Shown piece after piece: positions 16,213 to 24,118 of a stretch of 43,756 nt of DNA. The stretch lies in contig NZ_JAIBES010000147.1 of the NCBI RefSeq assembly GCF_019459305.1, forward strand, positions 1-43,756. Direction: 5' to 3'. The first letter of the stretch is position 1. Each line of letters starts with the position of its first letter. The notes below the pieces were generated by a model. It did no database searches. It was not told the origin of the DNA and saw only the letters and a list, made by a program, of their open reading frames with translations. The translations under genes were made by a program, and so were the position numbers. Source of the DNA: Sphingopyxis sp. (lineage in GTDB: Bacteria > Pseudomonadota > Alphaproteobacteria > Sphingomonadales > Sphingomonadaceae).

Positions 16213-17778
16213 ATGATCGATCTGGAGGCCATCCGGACGCTGGCGGATATTCCGGCGGCGCAGGCGCGCGTGCGCGGGCAGGCGACGGCGGTGAAATTCG
16301 GGGATCGCGAAACGAGTTTTGCTGAACTGGATGCAGCGTCGAACCGCATCGCCAACGCGCTTGCTGCGGCGGGTGTTGCGCCCGGTGATCGTGTTTCGGC
16401 GCTGACCAAGAACCACGATAGCTGGTATCCGCTTTTCTTTGGCGCCGCGCGGGCGCGCGCCTGCTTTGCGCCGATCAATTGCCGCCTTGCGCCGGCCGAG
16501 ATCGGCTTCATATTGGGTGACGCTGCACCGAGCCTCCTGTTCGTAGGCGAGGATTTCTTCGACTGCGCCCTCGCCGCGATCGCGGAACTGGCCGCGCCGC
16601 CGCGGCTGATCGCACTTTACGGCGCGCATCCGCTGTTCGAGCCGTTCGACGCCTGGCTGGGTGAGGCATTCTACGCCCGGATCGCCGATACGCCGCAACT
16701 GACCGATGATGTGCTTCAGCTCTATACGAGCGGCACCACCGGGCTGCCTAAAGGCGTTGTGCTCACCAACGCCAACTACCGCACCTTCCTTGAGGCCGCG
16801 ACCAAGGTCGACGGCTTTGCCTATGGGGAGGACGAGACAGTGATGATTGTCATGCCCCTCTTTCACGTCGCGGGCACCAATGTCAGCTTTTCGGGCCTGG
16901 CCCAGGGCGGGCGCCTCGTGCTCGTCAAGGATTTCACCGCTGCCGACGCGGTACGCATGGTGCGCGAAGAGGGTGTCGCCCACGCCTTTCTCGCCCCTGC
17001 AATGATCCAGATGATGCTGCTTGATCCGTCGGCGGGCGCGGGAGGCTATCCGCAGCTTAAGTCGATTGCCTATGGCGCCTCGCCGATCGCCGAGGATGTG
17101 CTGCGCCGGGCGCGCGCGACCTTCGGTTGTGATTTCGTCCAATTTTACGGCATGACCGAGTCTGCGGGCGGCGGTTCCTATCTGTCGCCGCGTGATCACG
17201 ACCTGCCGGGCAAGCTGACTTCGTGCGGCAAGCCCTGGCCAGGCGCCGCGATGGCGATCCTCGACGGCGGAGGCCGCGAATTGGGCGACGGCGAGATTGG
17301 CGAGATCGCGATCCGCGGCGGTATCGTGATGAAGGGCTACTGGAACCGGGCGACGGCGACCGGGGAAACCCTCGCGGGCGGCTGGCTCCACACCGGCGAC
17401 GTCGGCTACCGCGACGCCGACGGTTTCTATTACGTCCACGACCGCATCAAGGACATGATCGTGTCGGGCGGCGAGAATATCTATCCGGCCGAGGTTGAAA
17501 GCGCGATCATGGGCTGTCCGGGCATTGCCGACGTCGCGGTGATCGGGGTGCCTGACGACAAATGGGGCGAGGGGGTAAAGGCGCTGATCGTCGCTGCCGC
17601 GGGTGCCACCGTTGATCCCGCCGATGTCATCGCCTGGGCGCGCGCGCGTATCGCGGCATACAAGGTGCCCAAGAGCATCGAATTTATCGACGCGCTGCCG
17701 CGCAACCCGTCGGGCAAAGTGCTCCGCCGCGAACTGCGCGCACCTTATTGGGAAGGCCGCGACAGAGCGGTGGGATAG
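16213..17778 (+). CDS. Acyl-CoA synthetase (AMP-forming), second
   Basis: 521 residues of the ANL superfamily. Motifs in order are LYTSGTTGLPKGVVL, QFYGMTESAGGGSY, WLHTGDVGYRDADGF, VSGGENIYPAEVE and LPRNPSGKVLRREL. The ATG at 16213 follows GGGAGAG; the more upstream in-frame start at 16138 would place the start before the operator and is rejected. It is clearly different in sequence from the first ligase, so two acids, or an initial substrate and a shortened product, may each need activation. It is controlled from site 5. Confidence 0.92.
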   Translation: MIDLEAIRTLADIPAAQARVRGQATAVKFGDRETSFAELDAASNRIANALAAAGVAPGDRVSALTKNHDSWYPLFFGAARARACFAPINCRLAPAEIGFILGDAAPSLLFVGEDFFDCALAAIAELAAPPRLIALYGAHPLFEPFDAWLGEAFYARIADTPQLTDDVLQLYTSGTTGLPKGVVLTNANYRTFLEAATKVDGFAYGEDETVMIVMPLFHVAGTNVSFSGLAQGGRLVLVKDFTAADAVRMVREEGVAHAFLAPAMIQMMLLDPSAGAGGYPQLKSIAYGASPIAEDVLRRARATFGCDFVQFYGMTESAGGGSYLSPRDHDLPGKLTSCGKPWPGAAMAILDGGGRELGDGEIGEIAIRGGIVMKGYWNRATATGETLAGGWLHTGDVGYRDADGFYYVHDRIKDMIVSGGENIYPAEVESAIMGCPGIADVAVIGVPDDKWGEGVKALIVAAAGATVDPADVIAWARARIAAYKVPKSIEFIDALPRNPSGKVLRRELRAPYWEGRDRAVG

Positions 17779-17877
17779 TCATGAACGACTGGTTTGGGAT
17801 GAAGCCCGTCATCACGATAAAGAACCCGGCCAAGGACCGCGTTCAGGCAATCCCCGGCCGAGTGTCAGGAATGTTGT

Positions 17878-18471
17878 TTATTCCGCGGGCACCGGGGTGC
17901 GGCCGGTGATCATGCCCGCGGCCCTGGTGCCATCGGCCTTCATCGGGTCATGCGCGACGTCGCGGGCGTCAAACGTCTTGGTCCACGCGGCGAATTCCAG
18001 ACAAACCCCGTCGGGATCGAAGAAATAGACCGATCGCACAAAGACGTCGTCGTTCATTTCATCCGACGATTGCGTCGGCGAATCGTCGTGGTTCAGCACC
18101 TTGGTCACCGGCACCCCCTTTTCGATCAGGCGCTGGTAATATTCATCGAAGCGCTCGGCGGGGACGTTGATCGCGATATGGTTCATCGAACCATGCGCCG
18201 ACACGAAGCTGCCCTGCGTCGGCAGAGCGGCGGGGGCTGAAATGCCGGGAACGGCCTCGGGCGCATCGGGGAACCAGAAAAAGGCCAGGCTGTCGCCATT
18301 GCCCATATCAAAGAAGAAATGCTGGCCACGGCCGCCAGGCAGGTCGATTGTCTTGGTCAGCGGCATGCCCAAGATGTCGCGATAGAATTCAACCGTCTTC
18401 GCCATATCCTTGCACACCAGCGCGAGGTGATTGACCCCGCAAAATTCGAACTCTTTGTTGGTCGCCATCAT
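17878..18471 (-). CDS. VOC-family (glyoxalase/dioxygenase-like) metalloprotein
   Basis: 197 residues with two beta-alpha-beta-beta-beta modules. Probable metal ligands are His15 (GVNHLALV), His98 (SMNHIAINV) and Glu159 (VCLEFAAW), the usual His-His-Glu set. PDGVCLEF is a typical VOC end motif. The family includes glyoxalase I, extradiol dioxygenases, epimerases and glutathione-dependent enzymes, so the reaction is open. An AGGAG precedes the paired ATG codons at 18471/18468. It lies 15 bases downstream of a GST gene, and a glutathione-linked reaction is therefore attractive but unproven. Confidence 0.85.
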   Translation of the reverse strand: MMATNKEFEFCGVNHLALVCKDMAKTVEFYRDILGMPLTKTIDLPGGRGQHFFFDMGNGDSLAFFWFPDAPEAVPGISAPAALPTQGSFVSAHGSMNHIAINVPAERFDEYYQRLIEKGVPVTKVLNHDDSPTQSSDEMNDDVFVRSVYFFDPDGVCLEFAAWTKTFDARDVAHDPMKADGTRAAGMITGRTPVPAE

Positions 18472-18486
18472 CCGTCTCCTTATGCG

Positions 18487-19104
18487 TTAAGTGGGCTGGG
18501 CGCTGGGTCGGCTTTTCATCCGCTCGTACCAGCGCTGGACATTCTTTGCGGCGGCGTCGATCGGTTGTCCGACCGTTGTGCCGAAATCGAGAAAGGCGAA
18601 CAGCATCACGTCGGCGAGGGACAGCGCGTCGCCCGCGATGAACCCGCGATCGGCGATCAGCGGATCGAGCCACCGAATCCCATCCTGGGCGGTTTCTTTC
18701 AGCCCCGCGGCAGCTTCGGGCAGGCAGCGGAGCCGCGATTCGAACAGCGGTAAACCTTCCGCAAAACGAAAGCCGTTCGTCAGCGGCTCGCAAATCTTCA
18801 GGTCGACGCGGCGCGTCCACATACGCGTATTGGCGCGCGCTTCGGGTGTCGAGCCGATCAGGGCCGGATCGGGGAAACGCTCTTCCAGATATTCACAGAT
18901 CGCGGTGACTTCGCAGAGGATAGTGCCATCGTCGAGTTCGAGCGCGGGCGTCTGCCCCGCGGGGTTCACATCGACATTATACGGCGCCCGTCGATTCTCG
19001 CCGTCGCGTAGGTCGACCATGACCTCCGGCATCTCGATGCCTTTTTCGGCCATGAACAGTTTCACAACACGCGGGTTGGGTCCGACACTGTTATAAAATT
19101 TCAT
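18487..19104 (-). CDS. Glutathione S-transferase family protein (205 residues)
   Basis: The N-terminal thioredoxin fold starts MKFYNSVGPNPRVVKLFMAEKG and contains NPAGQTPALELDDG with the cis-proline and CEVTAICEYLEE, where the Glu/Thr contact the glutathione gamma-glutamyl group. The C-terminal helical domain ends with ADVMLFAFLDFG and RWYERMKSRPS. It differs from the three YfcG-like GSTs in the window. GGAGAG ahead of the ATG sits inside a small palindrome. The gene probably starts a transcript that also covers the VOC gene. Confidence 0.88.
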   Translation of the reverse strand: MKFYNSVGPNPRVVKLFMAEKGIEMPEVMVDLRDGENRRAPYNVDVNPAGQTPALELDDGTILCEVTAICEYLEERFPDPALIGSTPEARANTRMWTRRVDLKICEPLTNGFRFAEGLPLFESRLRCLPEAAAGLKETAQDGIRWLDPLIADRGFIAGDALSLADVMLFAFLDFGTTVGQPIDAAAKNVQRWYERMKSRPSAQPT

Positions 19105-19109
19105 TATAT

Positions 19110-19127
19110 ACTCTCCAAATTGAGAGT
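19110..19127. promoter_or_regulatory. Palindrome ACTCTC-N6-GAGAGT over the GST ribosome-binding site
   Basis: The arms 19110-19115 and 19122-19127 are exact inverted repeats, and on the minus strand the left-hand arm contains the GGAGAG ribosome-binding site of the GST gene. A hairpin would hide the site, or a protein could bind the DNA. It does not match the shared 16-bp operator. Confidence 0.35.
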
Positions 19128-19137
19128 GCCATCGTCC

Positions 19138-19170
19138 GCCGTAATTGTCAATTAAATTGACGATTACGGC
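19138..19170. terminator. 33-base near-perfect palindrome between CMD-like and GST genes
   Basis: Bases 19138-19153 pair with 19155-19170 around one central A, with a single mismatch (19146/19162); the centre reads GTCAATTAAATTGAC. It lies just downstream of the four-gene MFS operon and upstream of the GST gene. No T-run follows on the minus strand. It may be a terminator-like hairpin, a processing site or an operator for the GST promoter. Confidence 0.45.
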
Positions 19171-19209
19171 TCGCTGTTTCGCAGCAGCTCTGGCGCGTTG
19201 CCGTCCCGG

Positions 19210-19857
19210 CTATTCCCCGGCGGGCCGCGGCGCACTCAGGAAGTCGGCCGCGCTGAATCCTTCCGGCGCCGCGATTTCGACGATCGGATCTTCGCGTGCG
19301 TCATATTCCATCCGCAGCGCGCGCGTGATCACTGCGTGCATGTCGTAAAGGCATGTGATGTAGGTGAATTCAAAAATTTGCTCGTCGTTCCAGAAGGTCT
19401 TGAGCTTGTCGAAAACCTCGAGCGGGACGCGGCCGCCGGCCTGACTCAGACAATCAGCATAGGCCAGTACGGTGCGTTCCTGCTCATTATAGCAGTCGGC
19501 GACCTGCCAGTGGGCGATGGCCGCGATCTTTTCGTCGCTGACGCCCAGGCCGCGCAGTGACTTGCAGTGCTGCGAAAAGACGAACTGGCTGCCCTTGACC
19601 CAGCCGGCGCGTGTCTGGCCCAGCTCGCGCAGCACCGGATCGATCGTGCGGGCTGGGTTGCGATAAACGGCGAAGCCCTTGACGGCATGCTCGAAAATGT
19701 CGGGTGACAGCGCGAACACTGTCCACCAGTCGCCCGGTGTGCCGGTCGCGGTACCAGGTTCCGCAACCGGGTCGCGGTCGCCGAACAGGCGGTTGTAATA
19801 GGCAAGAACGGTCTCGTCGGTGACCTCCGAACGGGGAACCTGGCGCAGGACGGGCAT
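19210..19857 (-). CDS. Carboxymuconolactone decarboxylase/AhpD-like protein
   Basis: 215 residues from the ATG at 19857. The helical core has REL-GQTRAGWVKGSQFVFSQH followed by Cys-Lys-Ser and GVSDEKIAAIAHWQ, the layout of CMD/AhpD-like domains, where an H-C pair is near the active site. Members include decarboxylases of lactones and peroxidase-like proteins, and many have no assigned reaction. An upstream in-frame extension is rejected because it runs through the neighbouring NTF2-like gene. The spacing of 10 bases places it last in the MFS-SDR-NTF2-CMD operon. Confidence 0.8.
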   Translation of the reverse strand: MPVLRQVPRSEVTDETVLAYYNRLFGDRDPVAEPGTATGTPGDWWTVFALSPDIFEHAVKGFAVYRNPARTIDPVLRELGQTRAGWVKGSQFVFSQHCKSLRGLGVSDEKIAAIAHWQVADCYNEQERTVLAYADCLSQAGGRVPLEVFDKLKTFWNDEQIFEFTYITCLYDMHAVITRALRMEYDAREDPIVEIAAPEGFSAADFLSAPRPAGE

Positions 19858-19867
19858 GATTAACTCC

Positions 19868-20266
19868 TCAGGCGTTCGCAAATTTGCGGAATTCGGCGAC
19901 ATGTGCGCTGTCGAAATATTCGTCGAGCCGCGTGATTTTGCCATTTTCGACCTTGCAGATGATTGCGCAGGGAAGGCGCACCGGAACGTCGTCGTGGACA
20001 CGTACACCCTTCAGAACATGCTGCTGCACGAATCCGCCGGGGAACACGGTGAGCTGACGGTCGGCATATTCGCGATTCTTGATGCGCGAGGCCATGCCGG
20101 TCAGTGTCTGGGCTGTCTGGTCGCGCGTCACGATCAGTTCGTCGGTATTGTGCCAGATCTTGGCATCGGCGGTGAAAGTCTCGCGCATCGTTTCGATGTC
20201 GCCGGCCTCGATCGCGTTGAAAAATCGCGTCGCCATTGCGCGGATGTCGTCCTGCTCTGCCATCAT
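19868..20266 (-). CDS. NTF2-like/SnoaL-type small protein
   Basis: 132 residues from ATG 20266, preceded by AAGGAG. The cone-shaped NTF2 fold is suggested by MATRFFNAIEAGDIETMRET, then ADAKIWHNTDEL, and by the end motif GKITRLDEYFDSAHVAEF. Relatives are SnoaL-type cyclases, delta-5-3-ketosteroid isomerases and limonene-epoxide hydrolases; the sequence alone does not choose between them. It sits between an SDR and a CMD-like gene in one operon, so it probably acts on a product of the SDR. Confidence 0.8.
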   Translation of the reverse strand: MMAEQDDIRAMATRFFNAIEAGDIETMRETFTADAKIWHNTDELIVTRDQTAQTLTGMASRIKNREYADRQLTVFPGGFVQQHVLKGVRVHDDVPVRLPCAIICKVENGKITRLDEYFDSAHVAEFRKFANA

Positions 20267-20273
20267 CTGCTCC

Positions 20274-21161
20274 TTATGCCTTGGCGCCGAACATGCAGCC
20301 ACCGTTGGCGGCAATCAGTCCGTCGATATCGTCGCCTCGATAGCCGGGGTCGGCCGAGGGGCCAAAAGATGACAGCATGTCCCGTGTCACCAGTTCGGCC
20401 ATGCTTTTCCATTCCGGATGGGTGAAGATCCAGTATTCGTCCCTTTCGATCGCTTCGACGACGCGCGCGCCGACCTTGTCGGGCGACATGCCACCAGCGA
20501 GGACGCCTTGCATCGCATGGCTGGTCGCCGCGGCGTCGTCCGTCTCTTGCTCGACGGGCCGCAGGTCGCGCGTTGTCTCAACTATCCGCGTTGCCGACAT
20601 GCCGGGCATCAGCACCGAAACGCCGACGCAGCTTGGACCCAGCTCGTTGCGTAGCGCCATCGCGATGCCCAGCGTCGCATATTTCGAACTGATGTAGGCA
20701 ACCGAGATCGGCGGCGGCACGATCGCCACCATCGACGACGTAATGACCAGATGACTGGGTTCGCCGCTCGCCTTCATCTCACCCAGAAAGGTGCGGCAGG
20801 CGTAAAGATGCGCGTGGGCGTTGACCGCATAATTCCAGCGCCAGACGTCGGTGTCATATTGCTCGAAGGCTCCCGATCCGCCGCCGACCCCGGCATTGCT
20901 GAACAGGATACGCACCGCGCCGAAGTCGCGCGCTTTGGCTCCTGCCGCTTCCCAGCTGTCTTCGCTGGTAACGTCGAGTTGCAGGCCCAGCGCGTTGGCA
21001 CCTTGCTGACGCAGTTCTGCTGCTGCTGCCGCTGCGCGGGCGCCGTCGATGTCCGCCAGAATGACGGCGCCGCCTTTCGCGACGAGCGCTTTGGCGGTGG
21101 CAAACCCGAGGCCGCTCGCGCCGCCGGTGATGAACGCCGTCTTGCCCGCGACCGATGTCAT
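20274..21161 (-). CDS. Short-chain dehydrogenase/reductase (first)
   Basis: 295 residues. The coenzyme motif is TGGASGLGFA (about 12-21), the structural motif is SNAGVGG, and the active site is SSMVAI followed by the YISSK tetrad motif. The acidic residue in ILADID after beta-2 favours NAD over NADP. The chain is about 40 residues longer than a minimal SDR, with a C-terminal tail ending IAANGGCMFGAKA. The ATG overlaps the MFS stop codon (ATGA), so the two are co-translated. It probably oxidises a hydroxyl of the imported compound or of a CoA intermediate. Confidence 0.9.
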   Translation of the reverse strand: MTSVAGKTAFITGGASGLGFATAKALVAKGGAVILADIDGARAAAAAAELRQQGANALGLQLDVTSEDSWEAAGAKARDFGAVRILFSNAGVGGGSGAFEQYDTDVWRWNYAVNAHAHLYACRTFLGEMKASGEPSHLVITSSMVAIVPPPISVAYISSKYATLGIAMALRNELGPSCVGVSVLMPGMSATRIVETTRDLRPVEQETDDAAATSHAMQGVLAGGMSPDKVGARVVEAIERDEYWIFTHPEWKSMAELVTRDMLSSFGPSADPGYRGDDIDGLIAANGGCMFGAKA

Positions 21162-22453
21162 TCCGCGAAATCCTTTTCGAGATAGCGTGTCATGCGGTAT
21201 TGCGCGATCCCTGCCGCCGCGGCGAATGGCATCAGGGCCATCAGCGCCCAACGCAGGCTGTCGACCCCGTGCTCAGGTTTCAGCGCGTCGCTGACAATCC
21301 CTGCGAAAAGCGGGCCGAGACCCAGCCCGACGATATTGAACATCAGCATGATGACTGCCGCGGCGGTTGCACGGCTGCGCGGAGGAGTCAGATTCTGGAC
21401 CAGCGCGAGCGCAGGGGCCACATAAGCAGTGCAGGCTGCCATAGGGACAAGCATCAGCGCCAACGAAAGCTGCCAGCTATCGACCAGCAAAGCGGCGATG
21501 AACGTCGGAACCAGAACCGCGCTCGCAAGCGCGGGGATCGTGCCATAAGCGCGTGCCGAATGTTTGGCGCGGCGACTGACGAGCCAACCGCCGCCCAGGA
21601 TTCCGATGCCGAACGTGATGCCAGCGGCGGGGGCGAACCAGGTCGCCATCGCCTCCAGCGGCATTTTTTGCGTGCGCATCAGAAAGGCGGGGATCCAGTT
21701 GAGCATGCCATAGCTGACGAAAGCGGCGAGGCCGCTGCCGACCATCACCATGCGCAGTGAGCGGCGGCGGATGAACATCGCCAGGCTCTCGCTGAACGGC
21801 AGGGCTTCGTCGGCTGGTTTGTGCGTATCCATGGCCCCGCGCGCCGGTTCGCGGACAAGCCAGATCATGATCGGTGCGATCACGATACCGACGATGCCGA
21901 TCACGATAAAGGCGCCGCGCCAGCCGATATTCGCTGCGGCCCACGCACCGAAGGCCGCGCCGACAAAGACACCGAACGGACCGTTGCATGTGAATAGTCC
22001 GATCATCAGCGGGCGCTGCGCCGGCGGATAACAATCCGCGATCACTGACAACGATGGCGCCGTGCCGCCGGCTTCACCCGCGCCGACCCCAAAACGCATC
22101 AGGGCAAGCTGCCAGAAGTTGCTGGCCATACCGCACGCAGCGGTAAACGCGCTCCACACGATGCAAGAGATGCCGATCAGTTTGACGCGGTTCCACCGGT
22201 CGGCGATCATCGCAACGGGAACGCCCATCGCGGCATAAAACAGCGCGAACGCAAGGCCGGTCAGCAGCCCGAACTGGGTGTCGCTGAAATCCATCTCGGC
22301 ACGGATTGGTTCGACCAGAACCGACAGCAGCTGGCGGTCCACGAAGTTGATCGTCCCAACGATGAAGAGCATCACGAGGGCAACGTTGCGGCGCAGTGCG
22401 AGGCCCGGTTCAGGCGCTGTTGCGCCAGCTTTAACGGCGGTGGCCTCGATCAT
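21158..22453 (-). CDS. Major facilitator superfamily transporter
   Basis: 431 residues with about twelve hydrophobic segments. The region NFVDRQLLSVLVEPIRAE after TM1 and MIADRWNRVKLIG between TM2 and TM3 are typical of spinster-like and organic-acid MFS carriers. Starting at ATG 22453 places GGGGAGAG correctly; the longer frame from 22519 runs back through the operator and is rejected. It is the first gene of a four-gene operon (MFS, SDR, NTF2-like, CMD-like) under operator site 6, and it is a candidate for inner-membrane uptake of the substrate. Confidence 0.9.
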   Translation of the reverse strand: MIEATAVKAGATAPEPGLALRRNVALVMLFIVGTINFVDRQLLSVLVEPIRAEMDFSDTQFGLLTGLAFALFYAAMGVPVAMIADRWNRVKLIGISCIVWSAFTAACGMASNFWQLALMRFGVGAGEAGGTAPSLSVIADCYPPAQRPLMIGLFTCNGPFGVFVGAAFGAWAAANIGWRGAFIVIGIVGIVIAPIMIWLVREPARGAMDTHKPADEALPFSESLAMFIRRRSLRMVMVGSGLAAFVSYGMLNWIPAFLMRTQKMPLEAMATWFAPAAGITFGIGILGGGWLVSRRAKHSARAYGTIPALASAVLVPTFIAALLVDSWQLSLALMLVPMAACTAYVAPALALVQNLTPPRSRATAAAVIMLMFNIVGLGLGPLFAGIVSDALKPEHGVDSLRWALMALMPFAAAAGIAQYRMTRYLEKDFAE

Positions 22454-22492
22454 AACTCTCCCCAAACGCGCTATTTTTGCCGATCCGAAAAT

Positions 22493-22508
22493 ACTTAGGT
22501 ATTTAAGC
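22493..22508. promoter_or_regulatory. Shared operator, site 6 (ACTTAG-GTAT-TTAAGC)
   Basis: The left arm is perfect and the right arm carries two changes. It lies between the MFS operon (-) and the second SDR (+). On the minus strand a TTGACA box (complement at 22514-22519) lies 17 bases before AAGTAT, and the operator lies across the spacer and -10 region. Confidence 0.6.
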
Positions 22509-22558
22509 TTATCTGTCAATGTGCTTTACGGTAGCGTTAGGATTGAGGGAGAGGCAGA

Positions 22559-23326
22559 ATGAAAATTCAGGGCAAAACGGCAATTGTCACGGGGTCGGCC
22601 GGCGGGATCGGCCGCGCGACGGCGGTCCTGCTGGCGATGCGCGGCGCGGCAGACGTCAGCCTGGTGGACATCAACGAGGCCGGGCTTGCCGAGACCGCAC
22701 AACGGGTCGAGGCGGCGGGTGGACGAGCGAGCGTCCACAAGCTCGACCTCTCCGACATTTCCGCGACCGACGCCTGGTTTCGAATCCATGGCGACGTCGA
22801 TATCCTGCACAATAACGCCGGCGTCGTATCCGGTCTGCCGCAATTCCCCGACGTCGACGCCACGCGTCTGCAATGGATCATCGATACCAACCTCACGTCG
22901 CTCGTAGCTGCGACGCAGATCGCCATACAGGCGATGCGGCAACGCGGCGGCGGCGTCGTCGTCAACACCGTTTCCACCGTGGCGCTGGGGACAGGCTTTT
23001 ACGATGCCATGTATGCGACGACAAAGGCGGCGGTAATGATGTTTACCCGTTGCTGTGCGCCGCTGAAAGAGGACTGCAATGTTCGCGTCGTCGGGATGCT
23101 GCCGGGCCTGGTCGATACACCGATCCTGGACACCACGGGCGCGGGTGGCAAGTCCGAATGGATGAAGATGGTGCTGGCGAACAACGAGGCCTGCACGCCG
23201 GACGATATTGCCGGCGGGGTCATGGCACTGATTGAAGATGATGGCTTGGCGGGCGGTGACTGGCTCGCGGTGCGGCGACTGGACGGAAAAGTTGAATATC
23301 AGTGGGGGCATGCGGACACCCTCTAG
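22559..23326 (+). CDS. Short-chain dehydrogenase/reductase (second)
   Basis: 255 residues, classical SDR length. TGSAGGIGRA (about 11-20), DI in SLVDIN after beta-2 (NAD preference), NNAG, NTVSTVAL with the catalytic Ser and YATTK are all present. GGGAGAGG lies 6 bases before the ATG. The stop TAG shares a CTAG palindrome with the stop of the convergent GST gene. It is controlled by site 6 together with the MFS operon, so uptake and a dehydrogenation step would be induced together. Confidence 0.9.
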   Translation: MKIQGKTAIVTGSAGGIGRATAVLLAMRGAADVSLVDINEAGLAETAQRVEAAGGRASVHKLDLSDISATDAWFRIHGDVDILHNNAGVVSGLPQFPDVDATRLQWIIDTNLTSLVAATQIAIQAMRQRGGGVVVNTVSTVALGTGFYDAMYATTKAAVMMFTRCCAPLKEDCNVRVVGMLPGLVDTPILDTTGAGGKSEWMKMVLANNEACTPDDIAGGVMALIEDDGLAGGDWLAVRRLDGKVEYQWGHADTL

Positions 23327-24033
23327 CGTGTCGGTGCCTCCAGCATATTCTGGCCGAACAGGTTCGACCATTGGGCGTCGGTCAGAACCGGACGGGCGCT
23401 GGACAGGTTGGCGGCATTTTTGACGCCGGTGCCGGCCACAACCGCGGGTCTTTCGCCGATCCGCGCGAACCAGTCGGCGACGGCGGGATAATCGTCCAGC
23501 GTCAGCCCGATAGCACGGATTGCGCGTGTCCACGGCCATGTCGCGATGTCCGCGATGGAATATTCCTCGGCGAGATAGTCGGTCTCGGCGAGGCGGCCGT
23601 TCAGGACGTGGAGCAAACGCAAGGTCTCGTTTCGGTAACGCTCGACTGGATAGCTTTGTCCTTCGGGCGCGTAGCGGATGAAATGATGTGCCTGACCCTG
23701 CATCGGGCCAAAGCTTGCCATTTGCCACATCAGCCATTGCTGTGCCTGGCTGCGGCGGCGCGGATCGGCGGGCAACAGCTGCCCTGACTTTTCGGCGAGG
23801 TAGAGCAGGATCGCGCCCGATTCAAAAACGGGCAACGGCGCCCGCCCGTCAACGGGGTCATGATCGACGATGGCGGGAAGGCGCCCGTTCGGATTGATCC
23901 TGCGATATTCGGGTGTGAGATGATCGCCCTCGAGCATGTTCATGGCGATCAGCTGGTGTGGCAGGCCGACTTCTTCGAGCATGATCGACACCTTGTGCCC
24001 ATTGGGCGTCGGGGTGAAATAGACGTCGATCAT
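23323..24033 (-). CDS. YfcG-like glutathione transferase (GST-1)
   Basis: 236 residues from ATG 24033; a second ATG at 24039 is only one base from GGAGG and is less likely. It resembles the E. coli YfcG type throughout: VYFTPTPNGHKVSIMLEE, INPNGRLPAIVDHDP, FESGAILLYLAEK and YSIADIATWPW. This class has disulfide-bond reductase activity with glutathione, and sphingomonad relatives open ethers or remove glutathione. It follows the TonB receptor gene through a 28-residue ORF with overlapping ends, so receptor and GST are probably one transcript. Confidence 0.9.
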   Translation of the reverse strand: MIDVYFTPTPNGHKVSIMLEEVGLPHQLIAMNMLEGDHLTPEYRRINPNGRLPAIVDHDPVDGRAPLPVFESGAILLYLAEKSGQLLPADPRRRSQAQQWLMWQMASFGPMQGQAHHFIRYAPEGQSYPVERYRNETLRLLHVLNGRLAETDYLAEEYSIADIATWPWTRAIRAIGLTLDDYPAVADWFARIGERPAVVAGTGVKNAANLSSARPVLTDAQWSNLFGQNMLEAPTR

Positions 24034-24116
24034 CGGCATTCCTCCAGACAGCGCACGACCGCCATTGCCACTTCCTCATCGAGGAATGCGGCAATGACGG
24101 CCGATTGCTGGGACAT
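24030..24116 (-). CDS. Candidate 28-residue coupled small ORF
   Basis: The ATG starts two bases after the TonB-receptor stop (TGACGATG), and the ORF ends in ATGA overlapping the GST-1 start. The product MSQQSAVIAAFLDEEVAMAV plus eight residues has a hydrophobic-acidic pattern and no known domain. The position suggests either a translational coupler or a true microprotein. Chance is still possible for an ORF this short. Confidence 0.3.
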   Translation of the reverse strand: MSQQSAVIAAFLDEEVAMAVVRCLEECR

Positions 24117-24118
24117 CG

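Noticed and set aside
16183..17439. 418-residue minus-strand open frame inside the second acyl-CoA ligase
   Set aside because: Antisense shadow of an ANL-family gene whose motifs are all on the plus strand.
17781..17909. 42-residue plus-strand ORF starting MNDWFGMKPV after the second acyl-CoA ligase
   Set aside because: It overlaps the end of the VOC gene on the other strand and has no domain; possibly a remnant, but too weak to list as a gene.
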